From Streptomyces sp. NBC_00306 (GTDB lineage: Bacteria; Actinomycetota; Actinomycetes; Streptomycetales; Streptomycetaceae), in NCBI RefSeq assembly GCF_036169555.1, contig NZ_CP108032.1, forward strand, positions 5,332,001-5,396,000: a stretch of DNA of 64,000 bases. The letters run 5' to 3'. This document shows, piece by piece, positions 9,059-17,853 of this stretch (its first letter is position 1; every line of letters starts with the position of its first letter). The notes under the pieces are model-generated. The model saw only the letters and a program-made list of their open reading frames with translations. It was not told where the DNA came from and did not search any database. Both the position numbers and the translations under genes were made by a program.

Positions 9059-9412
9059 ATGGACCGGATGGAAGAGCTGCCGGAGTACGCGGAGCGGGTC
9101 CTGGAGGTCGCCGAGCTGATCCCGCCGGGCCGGGTCATGACGTACGGCGATGTCGCCGAGTGGCTCGGCGAGGGTGGCCCCCGCCAGGTCGGCAGGGTCA
9201 TGGCGCTGTACGGCGGATCCGTGCCCTGGTGGCGTGTGGTCCGTGCCGACGGCATGCTGCTGCCCGGCCACGAGCTGCGCGCTCTCGCGCAGTACCGGAC
9301 CGAGGGCACACCGCTCCGGGAAGCCCCACGCAGCGCCGAGGGGCATGTGCCGCGCCTCGACATGAGGCGCGCGCGGTGGGACGGCGGCGATGGCGACGGC
9401 GCTCACATATGA
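9059..9412 (+). CDS. Alkyltransferase-like (ATL) DNA damage-recognition protein, MGMT family
   Basis: This encodes a protein of about 117 residues with the MGMT DNA-binding fold (IPPGRVMTYGDVAEWLG, then GSVPWWRVVRADG). The active-site Cys of the methyltransferase motif PCHRV is replaced by Trp (PWWRV). This marks an alkyltransferase-like protein that binds O6-alkylguanine and recruits nucleotide excision repair rather than removing the alkyl group. ATG codons at 9059 and 9068 and a TTG at 9038 are all possible starts; 9068 also has an AGGA box 8 nt upstream. The stop overlaps a possible 46-codon ORF by 4 nt, and the AdnA-like gene lies about 200 bp downstream. Confidence 0.85.
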   Translation: MDRMEELPEYAERVLEVAELIPPGRVMTYGDVAEWLGEGGPRQVGRVMALYGGSVPWWRVVRADGMLLPGHELRALAQYRTEGTPLREAPRSAEGHVPRLDMRRARWDGGDGDGAHI

Positions 9413-9549
9413 CAGCTTCCGCCATCCGGCGTCCGGACGTGCGGTCCAAGGACTGTCCGGAGTACGTCGCGCACGGGGAGTATGCGCCGAATCCGGCGTT
9501 CTTCCGGTACACGCCGGACTCGCTGCGTCGCCGCCGCGCGCTGGCGTAG
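9409..9549 (+). CDS. Possible small ORF (46 aa) coupled to the ATL gene
   Basis: An ATG overlaps the ATL stop codon as ATGA, a typical coupling arrangement. The 46-codon product is basic and rich in Arg and Pro, with the phrase EYVAHGEYAPNPAFFRYTP. I do not recognise it. It has no ribosome site of its own beyond the overlap. It may be a real small protein or chance. Confidence 0.35.
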   Translation: MTASAIRRPDVRSKDCPEYVAHGEYAPNPAFFRYTPDSLRRRRALA

Positions 9550-9615
9550 CGTCTCCAGGGCGCGGCACGAACCGCTCCATCAGCACCAGCACACCCACCA
9601 GGACCGGCGATCCAC

Positions 9616-12600
9616 GTGAGCTCCTCCTCCACCACCGGGCGTACGCCGTACCCGCAACAGGTACGGCAGGGGGTCCCCCCACGCCCGCAGGGGCTCAGGG
9701 GGAGGACCCCGGGCGCCTACCGGCTGGTGCGTACCCCGCCGGGCGCCGCGGATCCCCCTCTCCTGGACGCAACCCAGCGGGCCGTGGTTGACCACGATCA
9801 CGGTCCGCTGCTCGTTCTCGCTGGTCCGGGGACCGGGAAGACCACGACCCTGGTCGAGGCGGTCGCCGCGCGGGTGGCCAAGGGAGCCGATCCGGAACGC
9901 ATCCTGGTGCTCACCTTCAGCCGCAGGGCCGCGGTCGAACTGCGGGACAGGATGGCGGTGCGGCTCGGCGGCGCACAGGGTCCGCAGGCCACGACGTTCC
10001 ACTCCTTCTGCTACGCCCTGGTCCGCGCGCACCAGGACGCCGACCTGTTCTCCGAGCCGCTGCGCCTGCTGTCGGGTCCCGAACAGGACGTCGCCGTGCG
10101 CGAGCTGCTGGCGGGCCAGATCGACCTGGAGGGGGAGGGCCTGGCGCGGCATCAGTGGCCGGACGACCTGCGGGCGTGCCTGACGACGCGCGGCTTCGCC
10201 GACGAGGTCCGCGCGGTGCTGGCCCGCAGCCGCGAACTGGGCCTCGGACCGGACTCCCTGGCCCGCTTCGCCGCGCGCACCGGACGGCCCGACTGGCGGG
10301 CGGCGGCGTCCTTCCTCGCCGAGTACCTCGACGTCCTCGATATGCAGGGCGTCCTCGACTACGCGGAACTGGTGCACCGGGCGGTGCTGCTCGCGGAACG
10401 GACCGCCTCTCCGTACGACTTCCCGTACGACGCCGTGTTCGTCGACGAGTACCAGGACACCGACCCGTCCCAGGTGCGGTTGTTGCAGGCGCTGGCGGGC
10501 GGCGGCCGGACGCTGGTCGCGTTCGGCGACCCGGACCAGTCGATCTACGCGTTCCGCGGCGCGGACGTGAACGGCATCCTCGACTTCCCGGACGCGTTCC
10601 GGCACGCGGACGCCGGCCCCGCGGGGGTCGCGGTCCTCACGACCTCCCGCCGCAGCGGTGAGTCGCTGCTGGAGGCGACCCGGCTGCTGACCCGCCGGAT
10701 GCCGCTGACGAGGCTGCCCTCCGACAAGGTGCGGGCGCACCGCGATCTGTCCGCCGTCCGTGAGGGCGGGACGGTGGAGGCGTACACCTTCCCGACGGCG
10801 TCCACGGAAGTGGAGAACATCGCGGACATCCTCCGCCGTGCCCATCTGGAGGACGGCGTCCCCTGGTCCGACATGGCGGTGCTGGTCCGTGCCGGTGACC
10901 GCACGATCCCCTCGATCCGGCGTGCCCTGACGTCGGCGGGCGTGCCTCTGGAAGTCGACGGCGCGGACGTCCCGCTGCGCCACGAGCCGGCGGTGTCGCC
11001 GCTGCTGACGGCACTGAGGGCGGTGGCGACGGCGGCCACCGCGCATCCGGCGGCGCGGCCCTCCGCCGGGACGGAGGCCGAGCAGTCGGAGGCGACGGGA
11101 GCGGGGACCCCGGAGGACGCCCCGGATGCGACGGGGGCGGTGACCCCGGAGGACGCCCCGGATGCGGCGGCCACGCCCGCGAACCCGGAGGACGGCCCGG
11201 ACGCAGCAGACGCGATCACGCCCCCGGACGACGCCGACTCCGCCGACGCGCCTGATGACGCGGTCCCCCAGAGCTCGGGCGCCGCCCCCGCCCCCTGGCT
11301 CGACACCGAGACCGCCCTCACCCTTCTCGCCTCCCCCCTCGGCGGCATGGACGCCGCCGACCTCCGACGGCTCGGGCGAGCCCTGCGGGACGAGGAGCGC
11401 GCCGCCGGGAACAAGCTTCCGCCTCCCTCCGACCTCCTCCTCGCCCGCGCACTCGCCGAGCCGGAACACCTCGTCGCCCACGACCCCTCGTACGCCCGCG
11501 GTGCCCAGCGTCTCGGCGGTCTCCTGCGCACCGCACGTGAGCTGCTCGAAGGCGGCGGCACCGCCGAAGAGGCCCTCTGGGAGCTGTGGGACGGCACCCC
11601 CTGGCCCCAGCGTCTCGAACGCGCCGCCCTGCGCGGCGGTCCCGGCGGCCGCAACGCCGATCGCGACCTCGACGCCGTGTGCGCGCTCTTCGACACCGCG
11701 GCACGCGCCGAGGAACGCACCGGCGGCCGCGGCGCCCTCAACTTCATCGAGGAGATCGAGGCCCAGGACATAGCGGCCGACACGCTCTCGAAACGGGAAG
11801 TGCGGCCCGATGCCGTGCGTCTGATGACCGCGCACCGTTCCAAGGGCCTCGAATGGAGCCTCGTCGTCGTGGCCGGCGTCCAGGAGGGACTGTGGCCGGA
11901 CCTCCGCCGCCGTGGCTCGCTCCTGGAGGCGGACCGCATCGGACGGGACGGTCTCGCCGAGCCGCTGACGCCGGGCGCCCTCCTCGCCGAGGAGCGCCGG
12001 CTCTTCTACGTGGCCGCCACCCGGGCCCGCGACCGGCTCGTCGTCACGGCGGTCAAGGCGCCCGCCGACGACGGAGATCAGCCCTCCCGGTTCCTGACCG
12101 AGCTCGGAGCCGAGCCGAAGGATGTCACCGGCCGTCCCCGCCGTCCCCTCGCCGTCTCCGCGCTTGTCGCCGAACTGCGTGCCACGACCGTCGACCCCGA
12201 CGCGTCCCCCGCGCTGAGGGACGCTGCGGCCCGCAGGCTCGCCCGCCTCGCCGCCCTCGCCGACGACGAGGGGCAGCCGCTCGTCCCCGCCGCTCACCCC
12301 TACCGCTGGTGGGGCCTGTACGAGCCCACCCACAGCCGCCTCCCCCTGCGCGACCGCAACGAGCCGGTCACGCTCTCCGGAAGTGCCCTGGACCAGCTCG
12401 CCAACACCTGTGCCCTCCAGTGGTTCCTGGGCCGTGAGGTGAAGGCGGACGCTCCCGCCACCGCCGCCCAGGGATTCGGCAACGTCGTTCACGTACTCGC
12501 CGACGAGGTGGCCTCCGGGCGTACCCCCGCCGACCTCGCCGTCCTGATGGAGCGGCTCGATTCGGTCTGGGACGCGCTCGTCTTCGACGCACCCTGGAAG

Positions 12601-13167
12601 TCGCAGCAGGAGAAGCAGCACGCGCGCGTGGCCCTCGAACGGTTCCTGCGCTGGCATGTGATGGACCGCGGCGGCCGCGTCCCCGCCGCGACGGAACACG
12701 ACTTCGACGTGACGCTGGAGGCCGGTGAGTACGAGGTACGCATCCGCGGTTCCATGGACCGCGTGGAGCAGGACGCCGAAGGGCGTGCGTACGTCGTCGA
12801 CTTCAAGACCGGCAAGCAGACGCCCACCAAGGACGAGGTCGCCCACCACCCCCAACTCGCCGTGTACCAGCTCGCCGTGCGGGAGGGGGCGCTCGACGAC
12901 GCCTTCGACGGCCGCCGACCCGAGCCCGGCGGTGCCGAACTCGTCCAGCTGCGGCAGGCGGCACCCAAGAAGGAGGGCGGCGAGGCCCTGCCCAGAATCC
13001 AGGCGCAGGAAGCGCTGACGGGGGAGTGGGTCGGCGACCTGCTCGCCACGGCCGCGGGCCGCGTCCTGGACGAGCGCTTCACCCCGTCCGCCGGGCAGCA
13101 CTGCACCCACTGCGCGTTCCGCGCCTCGTGCAGTGCGCAGCCGGAAGGCCGCCAGACAGTCGAATGA
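9616..13167 (+). CDS. adnA: AdnA-like UvrD/RecB-type helicase-nuclease subunit with Fe-S nuclease domain
   Basis: This is an 1183-residue SF1 helicase joined to a C-terminal PD-(D/E)XK nuclease. Walker A is LAGPGTGKTT near residue 70, Walker B is FVDEYQDTDPSQ near 280, and the helicase motif LMTAHRSKGLEW lies near 740. The nuclease core shows IRGSMDRVEQ, VVDFKTGK and QLAVYQLAV. One Cys (NTCALQW) plus three in CTHCAFRASC near the C-terminus fit a four-Cys Fe-S cluster, as in AddB and AdnA. The family resects double-strand breaks as the AdnAB heterodimer. The A/B assignment rests on gene order and the Cys cluster. The GTG start has only a distant AGGA; a palindromic repeat lies within the first codons, and a 36-bp tandem repeat encodes an acidic insert near residue 495-520. 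Confidence 0.82.
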   Translation: MSSSSTTGRTPYPQQVRQGVPPRPQGLRGRTPGAYRLVRTPPGAADPPLLDATQRAVVDHDHGPLLVLAGPGTGKTTTLVEAVAARVAKGADPERILVLTFSRRAAVELRDRMAVRLGGAQGPQATTFHSFCYALVRAHQDADLFSEPLRLLSGPEQDVAVRELLAGQIDLEGEGLARHQWPDDLRACLTTRGFADEVRAVLARSRELGLGPDSLARFAARTGRPDWRAAASFLAEYLDVLDMQGVLDYAELVHRAVLLAERTASPYDFPYDAVFVDEYQDTDPSQVRLLQALAGGGRTLVAFGDPDQSIYAFRGADVNGILDFPDAFRHADAGPAGVAVLTTSRRSGESLLEATRLLTRRMPLTRLPSDKVRAHRDLSAVREGGTVEAYTFPTASTEVENIADILRRAHLEDGVPWSDMAVLVRAGDRTIPSIRRALTSAGVPLEVDGADVPLRHEPAVSPLLTALRAVATAATAHPAARPSAGTEAEQSEATGAGTPEDAPDATGAVTPEDAPDAAATPANPEDGPDAADAITPPDDADSADAPDDAVPQSSGAAPAPWLDTETALTLLASPLGGMDAADLRRLGRALRDEERAAGNKLPPPSDLLLARALAEPEHLVAHDPSYARGAQRLGGLLRTARELLEGGGTAEEALWELWDGTPWPQRLERAALRGGPGGRNADRDLDAVCALFDTAARAEERTGGRGALNFIEEIEAQDIAADTLSKREVRPDAVRLMTAHRSKGLEWSLVVVAGVQEGLWPDLRRRGSLLEADRIGRDGLAEPLTPGALLAEERRLFYVAATRARDRLVVTAVKAPADDGDQPSRFLTELGAEPKDVTGRPRRPLAVSALVAELRATTVDPDASPALRDAAARRLARLAALADDEGQPLVPAAHPYRWWGLYEPTHSRLPLRDRNEPVTLSGSALDQLANTCALQWFLGREVKADAPATAAQGFGNVVHVLADEVASGRTPADLAVLMERLDSVWDALVFDAPWKSQQEKQHARVALERFLRWHVMDRGGRVPAATEHDFDVTLEAGEYEVRIRGSMDRVEQDAEGRAYVVDFKTGKQTPTKDEVAHHPQLAVYQLAVREGALDDAFDGRRPEPGGAELVQLRQAAPKKEGGEALPRIQAQEALTGEWVGDLLATAAGRVLDERFTPSAGQHCTHCAFRASCSAQPEGRQTVE
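9670..9710. repeat. Imperfect palindrome inside the 5' end of the AdnA-like gene
   Basis: Arms GGGGTCCCCCC (9670-9680) and GGGGGAGGACCCC (9698-9710) can form an 11-bp stem with one bulge. The element is read in frame as a Gly/Pro/Arg-rich stretch upstream of the conserved YRLVRTPP segment. From memory, similar GGGTCCCCCC-type palindromes are common in Streptomyces gaps, so this may be an in-frame insertion. Confidence 0.5.
11095..11166 (+). repeat. 36-bp tandem repeat (two units) inside the AdnA-like gene
   Basis: Two copies of a 36-bp unit (11095-11130 and 11131-11166) differ at only two bases and encode repeats of TPEDAPDATGA type. They start an acidic, Pro/Ala-rich, probably disordered insert of about 60 residues in the helicase. 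Confidence 0.75.
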
Positions 13168-13269
13168 CGGGGTGTTGTGGCCCATGCCACACGATCCGCG
13201 TGCATCCATTGGCTGTCGGCAGGTGTCGCCCAAGGGGCGAGACATCAACGGGGTTCAGAGGAGAAGCAG

Positions 13270-14079
13270 ATGGCGGCACGACGTACGTTCCTGGTTTCGG
13301 TAGCGGTCTGCGCGACCGTGATCGCCGGGCTGACGGGCTGTTCGAAGGACGGCGACGGCAAGAGCGACGGCAACGGGGGCGCGAAGAAGGAAGCCGCGGC
13401 CACGCCGAAGGCTCCGGTGGACCCCTTCGTCGGGCTCACCGCCGACAAGATCAGCGACAAGGCGATCGCCGCGACGAAGGCCGCCGGCTCGATGCGCATG
13501 GCCGGGCGGGTCAAGAGCGACGGTGAGGAAGGGGACATCGACGTCACGGCCGACTCCCAGGGCTCCTGCAAGGGCACGATGGGCCCTGACGGCAACTCTC
13601 TCGAGCTCGTCCAGCTGAACGAGGTCCTGTACATGAAGGGCGACGAGGACTTCTACCGGGCGCAGTTGACCGGGAGCGAGATGCCGAAGGCCGAGGCCGA
13701 CGCCGCGGTGGAGTTGATGAAGGGCCGCTGGCTGAAGATGCCCGCGGAGTCCGCCGGCGAGATGGGGGGCGCCTGCGATGTGAAGACCATGATCAGCGAC
13801 ATGGACGAGGAGAAGTCGGACCGACAGGGCATGACCAAGGGCCCTGACGCCGACGTGAACGGCGTGCCCGCCGTGACCCTCGTGAAGAAGAAGACCGGCG
13901 GCGAGACGCTCACGATGTACGTGGCCAAGGAGGGCAAGCCCTACCTTCTCAAGGTCGTGGTGGTCGGTGGAGACGAGCCCGGCACGATGACGTTCTCCGA
14001 CTACGACAAGCCGGTGAAGGTCACGGCCCCGCCGACCGACCAGGTCGTCGACCTGGACAAGCTGGACAAACTGGGCTGA
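13270..14079 (+). CDS. Putative LppX/LprG-like lipoprotein
   Basis: This is a 269-residue lipoprotein. The signal MAARRTFLVSVAVCATVIAGLTGC ends in a good lipobox (LTGC), followed by a Gly/Lys/Asp-rich linker. The mature part has the pattern of single-domain envelope lipoproteins: an early segment predicted as beta strands, MKGDEDFYRAQLTG, and VNGVPAVTLVKKK about 70 residues from the end. The ATG at 13270 has GAGGAG 7 nt upstream. It sits between the two AdnAB-like genes, an unusual insertion into what is otherwise a helicase pair. Its ligand is unknown; lipid binding as in LppX/LprG is possible but unproven. Confidence 0.7.
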   Translation: MAARRTFLVSVAVCATVIAGLTGCSKDGDGKSDGNGGAKKEAAATPKAPVDPFVGLTADKISDKAIAATKAAGSMRMAGRVKSDGEEGDIDVTADSQGSCKGTMGPDGNSLELVQLNEVLYMKGDEDFYRAQLTGSEMPKAEADAAVELMKGRWLKMPAESAGEMGGACDVKTMISDMDEEKSDRQGMTKGPDADVNGVPAVTLVKKKTGGETLTMYVAKEGKPYLLKVVVVGGDEPGTMTFSDYDKPVKVTAPPTDQVVDLDKLDKLG

Positions 14080-14169
14080 GCGGAGCGGGCACCGGAACCG
14101 GCTCCGGTCCGGACGCCTGAGACTCGACGCCTGCGCGGCGCCCGGCAGGGGCCGAGGTCGGGAACCCGA

Positions 14170-14208
14170 GGCCTGATGCCTGATGCCTGACGGCTGATGC
14201 CTGACGGC
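14170..14208. repeat. Short TGATGCCTGA/CTGACGGC direct repeats
   Basis: The gap after the lipoprotein gene holds alternating copies of GATGCCTGA and CTGACGGCT. They are simple direct repeats of about 10-17 bp and no function is evident. Confidence 0.5.
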
Positions 14209-14244
14209 TCCGGGCCCGGACGCCCGAGCCCGCGGAGAGCCGGT

Positions 14245-14270
14245 GGGGACCACTGCTGTCAGTGGTCCCC
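14245..14270. promoter_or_regulatory. Perfect 11-bp inverted repeat directly upstream of the adnB -10 element
   Basis: Arms GGGGACCACTG (14245-14255) and CAGTGGTCCCC (14260-14270) are separated by CTGT. A -10-like TAGCCT (14273-14278) begins 3 bp later and the GTG start follows 7 nt after that. The palindrome could be an operator over the -35 region or a T-less terminator for the upstream lipoprotein gene. Confidence 0.6.
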
Positions 14271-14285
14271 ATTAGCCTCTCTGGA

Positions 14286-17200
14286 GTGAACGCCCGCATC
14301 ACCGATCCCGAGCAGCTCAAGGAGCTCCTCGGCATCCCCTTCACCCCGGAGCAGACGGCCTGCATCACGGCACCGCCCGCCCCGCAGGTCATCGTGGCCG
14401 GAGCCGGGTCGGGGAAGACGACGGTGATGGCCGCCCGGGTGGTGTGGCTCGTGGGCACCGGCCAGGTCGCGCCGGAGCAGGTCCTCGGCCTCACGTTCAC
14501 GAACAAGGCGGCGGGGGAGCTCGCCGAGCGGGTCCGTACCGCTCTCGTACGGGCAGGGGTGACCGACCCCGACGTCATCGACCCGGACCACCCCCCGGGC
14601 GAGCCGCGGATCTCCACCTACCATGCCTTCGCCGGGCAGCTCCTGGCCGACCACGGGCTGCGGATAGGCCTGGAGCCGACCGCCCGACTGCTCGCCGACG
14701 CCACCCGCTACCAACTCGCCGCCCGCGTACTGCGCGAGGCGCCCGGTCCCTACCCCTCGCTGACCCGGTCGTTCCCCTCGCTGGTCAGCGATCTGCTGGC
14801 GCTCGACGCGGAGCTCGCGGAGCATCTGGTGCCCCCGGAACAGCTCGGTTCGTTCGACTCCGAGCTGCTGCGCACCCTCGACGGCGTCCGGCTGAGCAAC
14901 GCCGAGCTGCGCAAGGTGCCCGAGGCCGCGGCCGCGCGCCGTGAACTGCTCGACCTCACCGTCCGCTACCGGGAGGCCAAGCGCTCCCGTGAGCTGCTCG
15001 ACTTCGGCGACCAGATCGCCCTCTCGGCCGAGCTCGCCCTCACCCGCCCCGAGGTCGGTGCGATCCTGCGGGACGAGTTCCGGGTCGTCCTGCTCGACGA
15101 GTACCAGGACACCTCCGTCGCCCAACGGCTGCTGCTGTCCGGACTGTTCGGCCAGGGCACCGGTCATGCCGTGACCGCGGTCGGCGACCCCTGCCAGGCC
15201 ATCTACGGCTGGCGCGGAGCGTCGGTGGCCAACCTCGACGACTTCCCCTCCCACTTCGCGCACGCCGACTCCCTTCCCGCCACGCGGTTCTCGCTCAGCG
15301 AGAACCGCCGCAGCGGCGGCCGGCTGCTGCACCTGGCCAACAATCTGGCGACGCCGCTGCGCGCCATGCACGAGGGCGTCGAGGCGCTGCGGGCCGCGCC
15401 CGGTGCCGAGCGCGACGGCATGGTGCGTTGCGCACTGCTGGCGACACACGAGGAGGAGATCGCGTGGCTCGCCGACTCGATCGCCCACCTCGTGCGTACG
15501 GGCAAGGAGCCCGGTGAGATCGCCGTCCTGTGCCGGACCGCGGGCGACTTCCCCGAGATCCAGGCCGCGCTGGTCGCACGCGACGTCCCCGTCGAGGTCG
15601 TCGGCCTGTCCGGGCTGCTGCATCTGCCCGAGGTGGCCGACCTGGTCGCGGTGTGCGAAGTCCTCCAGGACCCGGGGGCGAACGCCTCGCTGGTACGGCT
15701 GCTCACGGGCCCCCGCTGGCGGATCGGCCCCCGGGACCTGGCTCTGCTGGGCCGCCGGGCACGGCTGCTCGTGCACCGTGCCCGAGCCGACGGGACGGAC
15801 CCGGACGAGCGTCTGGCGGCGGCGGTCGAGGGCACGGACCCGGCCGAGGTCATCTCGCTCGCGGACGCCCTGGACACGTTCCTCGAATCGGCCGACGGCG
15901 ACGACGAGCTGGCCTTCTCCGCCGAGGCACGGGTCCGCTTCGCCCGTCTCGCGACCGAACTGCGCGATCTGCGGCGCTCGTTGGCCGACCCCCTGATGGA
16001 CGTCCTGCACCGCGTCCTCGGCACGACCGGCCTCGAGGTCGAACTGTCCGCGTCCCCGCACGCCCTGGCCGCCCGGCGCCGCGAGACCCTCTCCAACTTC
16101 CTCGACACAGCGGCACGTTTCGCGGCTCTGGACGGGGAGGCCTCCCTGCTGGCCTTTCTCGCCTTCCTGCGTACGGCCGTGCAGTACGAGAAGGGCCTGG
16201 ACAACGCCCTGCCGGGCGGCGAGAACACCGTCAAGGTCCTGACCGCGCACAAGTCCAAGGGGCTGGAATGGGACGTCGTCGCGGTCCCCGGCCTGACCGC
16301 CAAGCACTTCCCGAACGACCAGGCGCGGGAGGCGTGGACCTCCCAGTCCAAGGTCCTGCCGCACGCCCTGCGCGGTGACGCGGACACCCTCCCGGACGTC
16401 ACGAGCTGGGACGCGGGTGGGCTGAAGGCATTCAAGGACGCCATGAAGGACCACCAGCACACCGAGGAACTGCGCCTCGGATACGTCACCTTCACCCGCC
16501 CCCGCACGATGCTGCTGGGCTCCGGCCACTGGTGGGGCCCGACGCAGAAGCGCCGGCGCGGCCCGTCGGCGTTCCTGCGGGCACTCCACGACCACTGCAC
16601 CGAGGGCTTCGGCGAGATCGAGGTCTGGGCCGACGAACCGCCCGAGGACGCGGAGAACCCCTGCCTCGACACGACCGGGCCCGAGCGGGCCTGGCCCCTT
16701 CCGCTGGACCCCACGTCCCTGGCCCGGCGCCGGGCCGCGGCGGAGACGGTGCTGGCCCACCTCGACGCCGGACCGGAGCCCGAGCCCGAACCGGCCCCCG
16801 AGCCCTCCGACGACGAGTGGGCGCTGTGGGACGACGAGGAAGCACCGTTCGACGACCCGGAGGACGAGCCGTACGCCCCCGAAGACTCGTACGCCCCCGA
16901 CGACCCCTACGTCACGGACCACGCGTACGACCCGGACCACCGCGGTTCCGCCACGGCCCGCCCGCCCGCCGCACACGAACCACCGGCGCCGTCCAAAGCC
17001 TCCGCAGCCGCGGCGGGTGCCCGCGGACCGGAGCTCTCACGAGCCGTGCCGCACCAGGCAGGCCCGCCGCCCGAGCGGCACGAGGACGCCGCCCGTCGCC
17101 CCTCCGATGACGTCCTCACCCCCGAGGACGCCCGCGCGATCGCGTCCTGGGACCGCGACCTCGACGCACTCGCCGGGGAGCTCCGCCGCAGCCGCACCGG

Positions 17201-17843
17201 TGTGCGGGCGGTGCCCGTGCCCCCGTCGCTCACCGCATCCCAGCTCATGCGTCTCGCGGCCGACCCCGACGGCTTCGCCCAGGAGCTGGCCCGCCCCATG
17301 CCGCGTCCGCCCCAGCCCGCTGCCCGCAGGGGCACCCGGTTCCACGCCTGGGTGGAGTCCCGCTTCGAGGAGCTCCCGCTGCCCATGCTCGGCCCGGACG
17401 AACTCACGGGCGACGACACCGAGACACCGGAGATCGCGGACGAGCGCGACCTGGAAGCGCTCAAGGATGCCTTCGAGCGCACCCCGTACGCCCACCGCAC
17501 GCCCTACCGCGTGGAGTCCCCGTTCCAGATCACCCTGGCCGGCCGCGTGATCAGGGGCCGCATCGACGCCGTCTACCGGCCCACCGGGACCGGCACCGAC
17601 CACGCGTACGAGATCGTCGACTGGAAGACCAGCCGCAGCGGCACCGCCGACCCCCTCCAGCTGGCCGTCTACCGGCTGGCCTGGGCCGAGCAGCACGACC
17701 TGCCGCTGGAGGCGGTCGACGCCGCGTTCGTCTTCGTGCGCAGCGGCGAGGTCGTCCGGCCGCCGGACCTCCCGGACCGCGCGGCTCTGGAACGCATCCT
17801 GCTGGGCGAGACGGCGGAGGAACCGGCGGCCGAGGCCCGTTAG
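14286..17843 (+). CDS. adnB: AdnB-like UvrD/RecB-type helicase-nuclease subunit
   Basis: This encodes an 1185-residue partner of the AdnA-like protein. Walker A is VAGAGSGKTTVMAARV near residue 45, Walker B is LLDEYQDTSVAQR near 275, and VLTAHKSKGLEWD lies near 650. The nuclease core has IRGRIDAVY, EIVDWKTSRSG and QLAVYRLAW. There is no C-terminal Cys cluster, which fits AdnB. An acidic Glu/Asp/Pro/Tyr-rich linker at about 820-950 joins motor and nuclease. The GTG at 14286 is preceded by TAGCCT at a distance expected for a leaderless transcript; an in-frame GTG at 14262 would lie inside the inverted repeat. The downstream dipeptidase starts 10 bp after the stop. Confidence 0.83.
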   Translation: MNARITDPEQLKELLGIPFTPEQTACITAPPAPQVIVAGAGSGKTTVMAARVVWLVGTGQVAPEQVLGLTFTNKAAGELAERVRTALVRAGVTDPDVIDPDHPPGEPRISTYHAFAGQLLADHGLRIGLEPTARLLADATRYQLAARVLREAPGPYPSLTRSFPSLVSDLLALDAELAEHLVPPEQLGSFDSELLRTLDGVRLSNAELRKVPEAAAARRELLDLTVRYREAKRSRELLDFGDQIALSAELALTRPEVGAILRDEFRVVLLDEYQDTSVAQRLLLSGLFGQGTGHAVTAVGDPCQAIYGWRGASVANLDDFPSHFAHADSLPATRFSLSENRRSGGRLLHLANNLATPLRAMHEGVEALRAAPGAERDGMVRCALLATHEEEIAWLADSIAHLVRTGKEPGEIAVLCRTAGDFPEIQAALVARDVPVEVVGLSGLLHLPEVADLVAVCEVLQDPGANASLVRLLTGPRWRIGPRDLALLGRRARLLVHRARADGTDPDERLAAAVEGTDPAEVISLADALDTFLESADGDDELAFSAEARVRFARLATELRDLRRSLADPLMDVLHRVLGTTGLEVELSASPHALAARRRETLSNFLDTAARFAALDGEASLLAFLAFLRTAVQYEKGLDNALPGGENTVKVLTAHKSKGLEWDVVAVPGLTAKHFPNDQAREAWTSQSKVLPHALRGDADTLPDVTSWDAGGLKAFKDAMKDHQHTEELRLGYVTFTRPRTMLLGSGHWWGPTQKRRRGPSAFLRALHDHCTEGFGEIEVWADEPPEDAENPCLDTTGPERAWPLPLDPTSLARRRAAAETVLAHLDAGPEPEPEPAPEPSDDEWALWDDEEAPFDDPEDEPYAPEDSYAPDDPYVTDHAYDPDHRGSATARPPAAHEPPAPSKASAAAAGARGPELSRAVPHQAGPPPERHEDAARRPSDDVLTPEDARAIASWDRDLDALAGELRRSRTGVRAVPVPPSLTASQLMRLAADPDGFAQELARPMPRPPQPAARRGTRFHAWVESRFEELPLPMLGPDELTGDDTETPEIADERDLEALKDAFERTPYAHRTPYRVESPFQITLAGRVIRGRIDAVYRPTGTGTDHAYEIVDWKTSRSGTADPLQLAVYRLAWAEQHDLPLEAVDAAFVFVRSGEVVRPPDLPDRAALERILLGETAEEPAAEAR

Positions 17844-17853
17844 GCTCACCAGC

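Noticed and set aside
9580..13248. Long minus-strand open frame opposite the AdnA-like gene (over 1200 codons)
   Set aside because: It is a complementary-strand shadow of a GC-rich coding region. It has no domains, and Gly/Arg/Val-rich composition typical of such shadows; the plus strand holds complete helicase and nuclease motifs.
14259..16976. Long minus-strand open frame opposite the AdnB-like gene
   Set aside because: Same reasoning: no conserved motifs, composition of an antisense frame, and the plus strand encodes the real protein.
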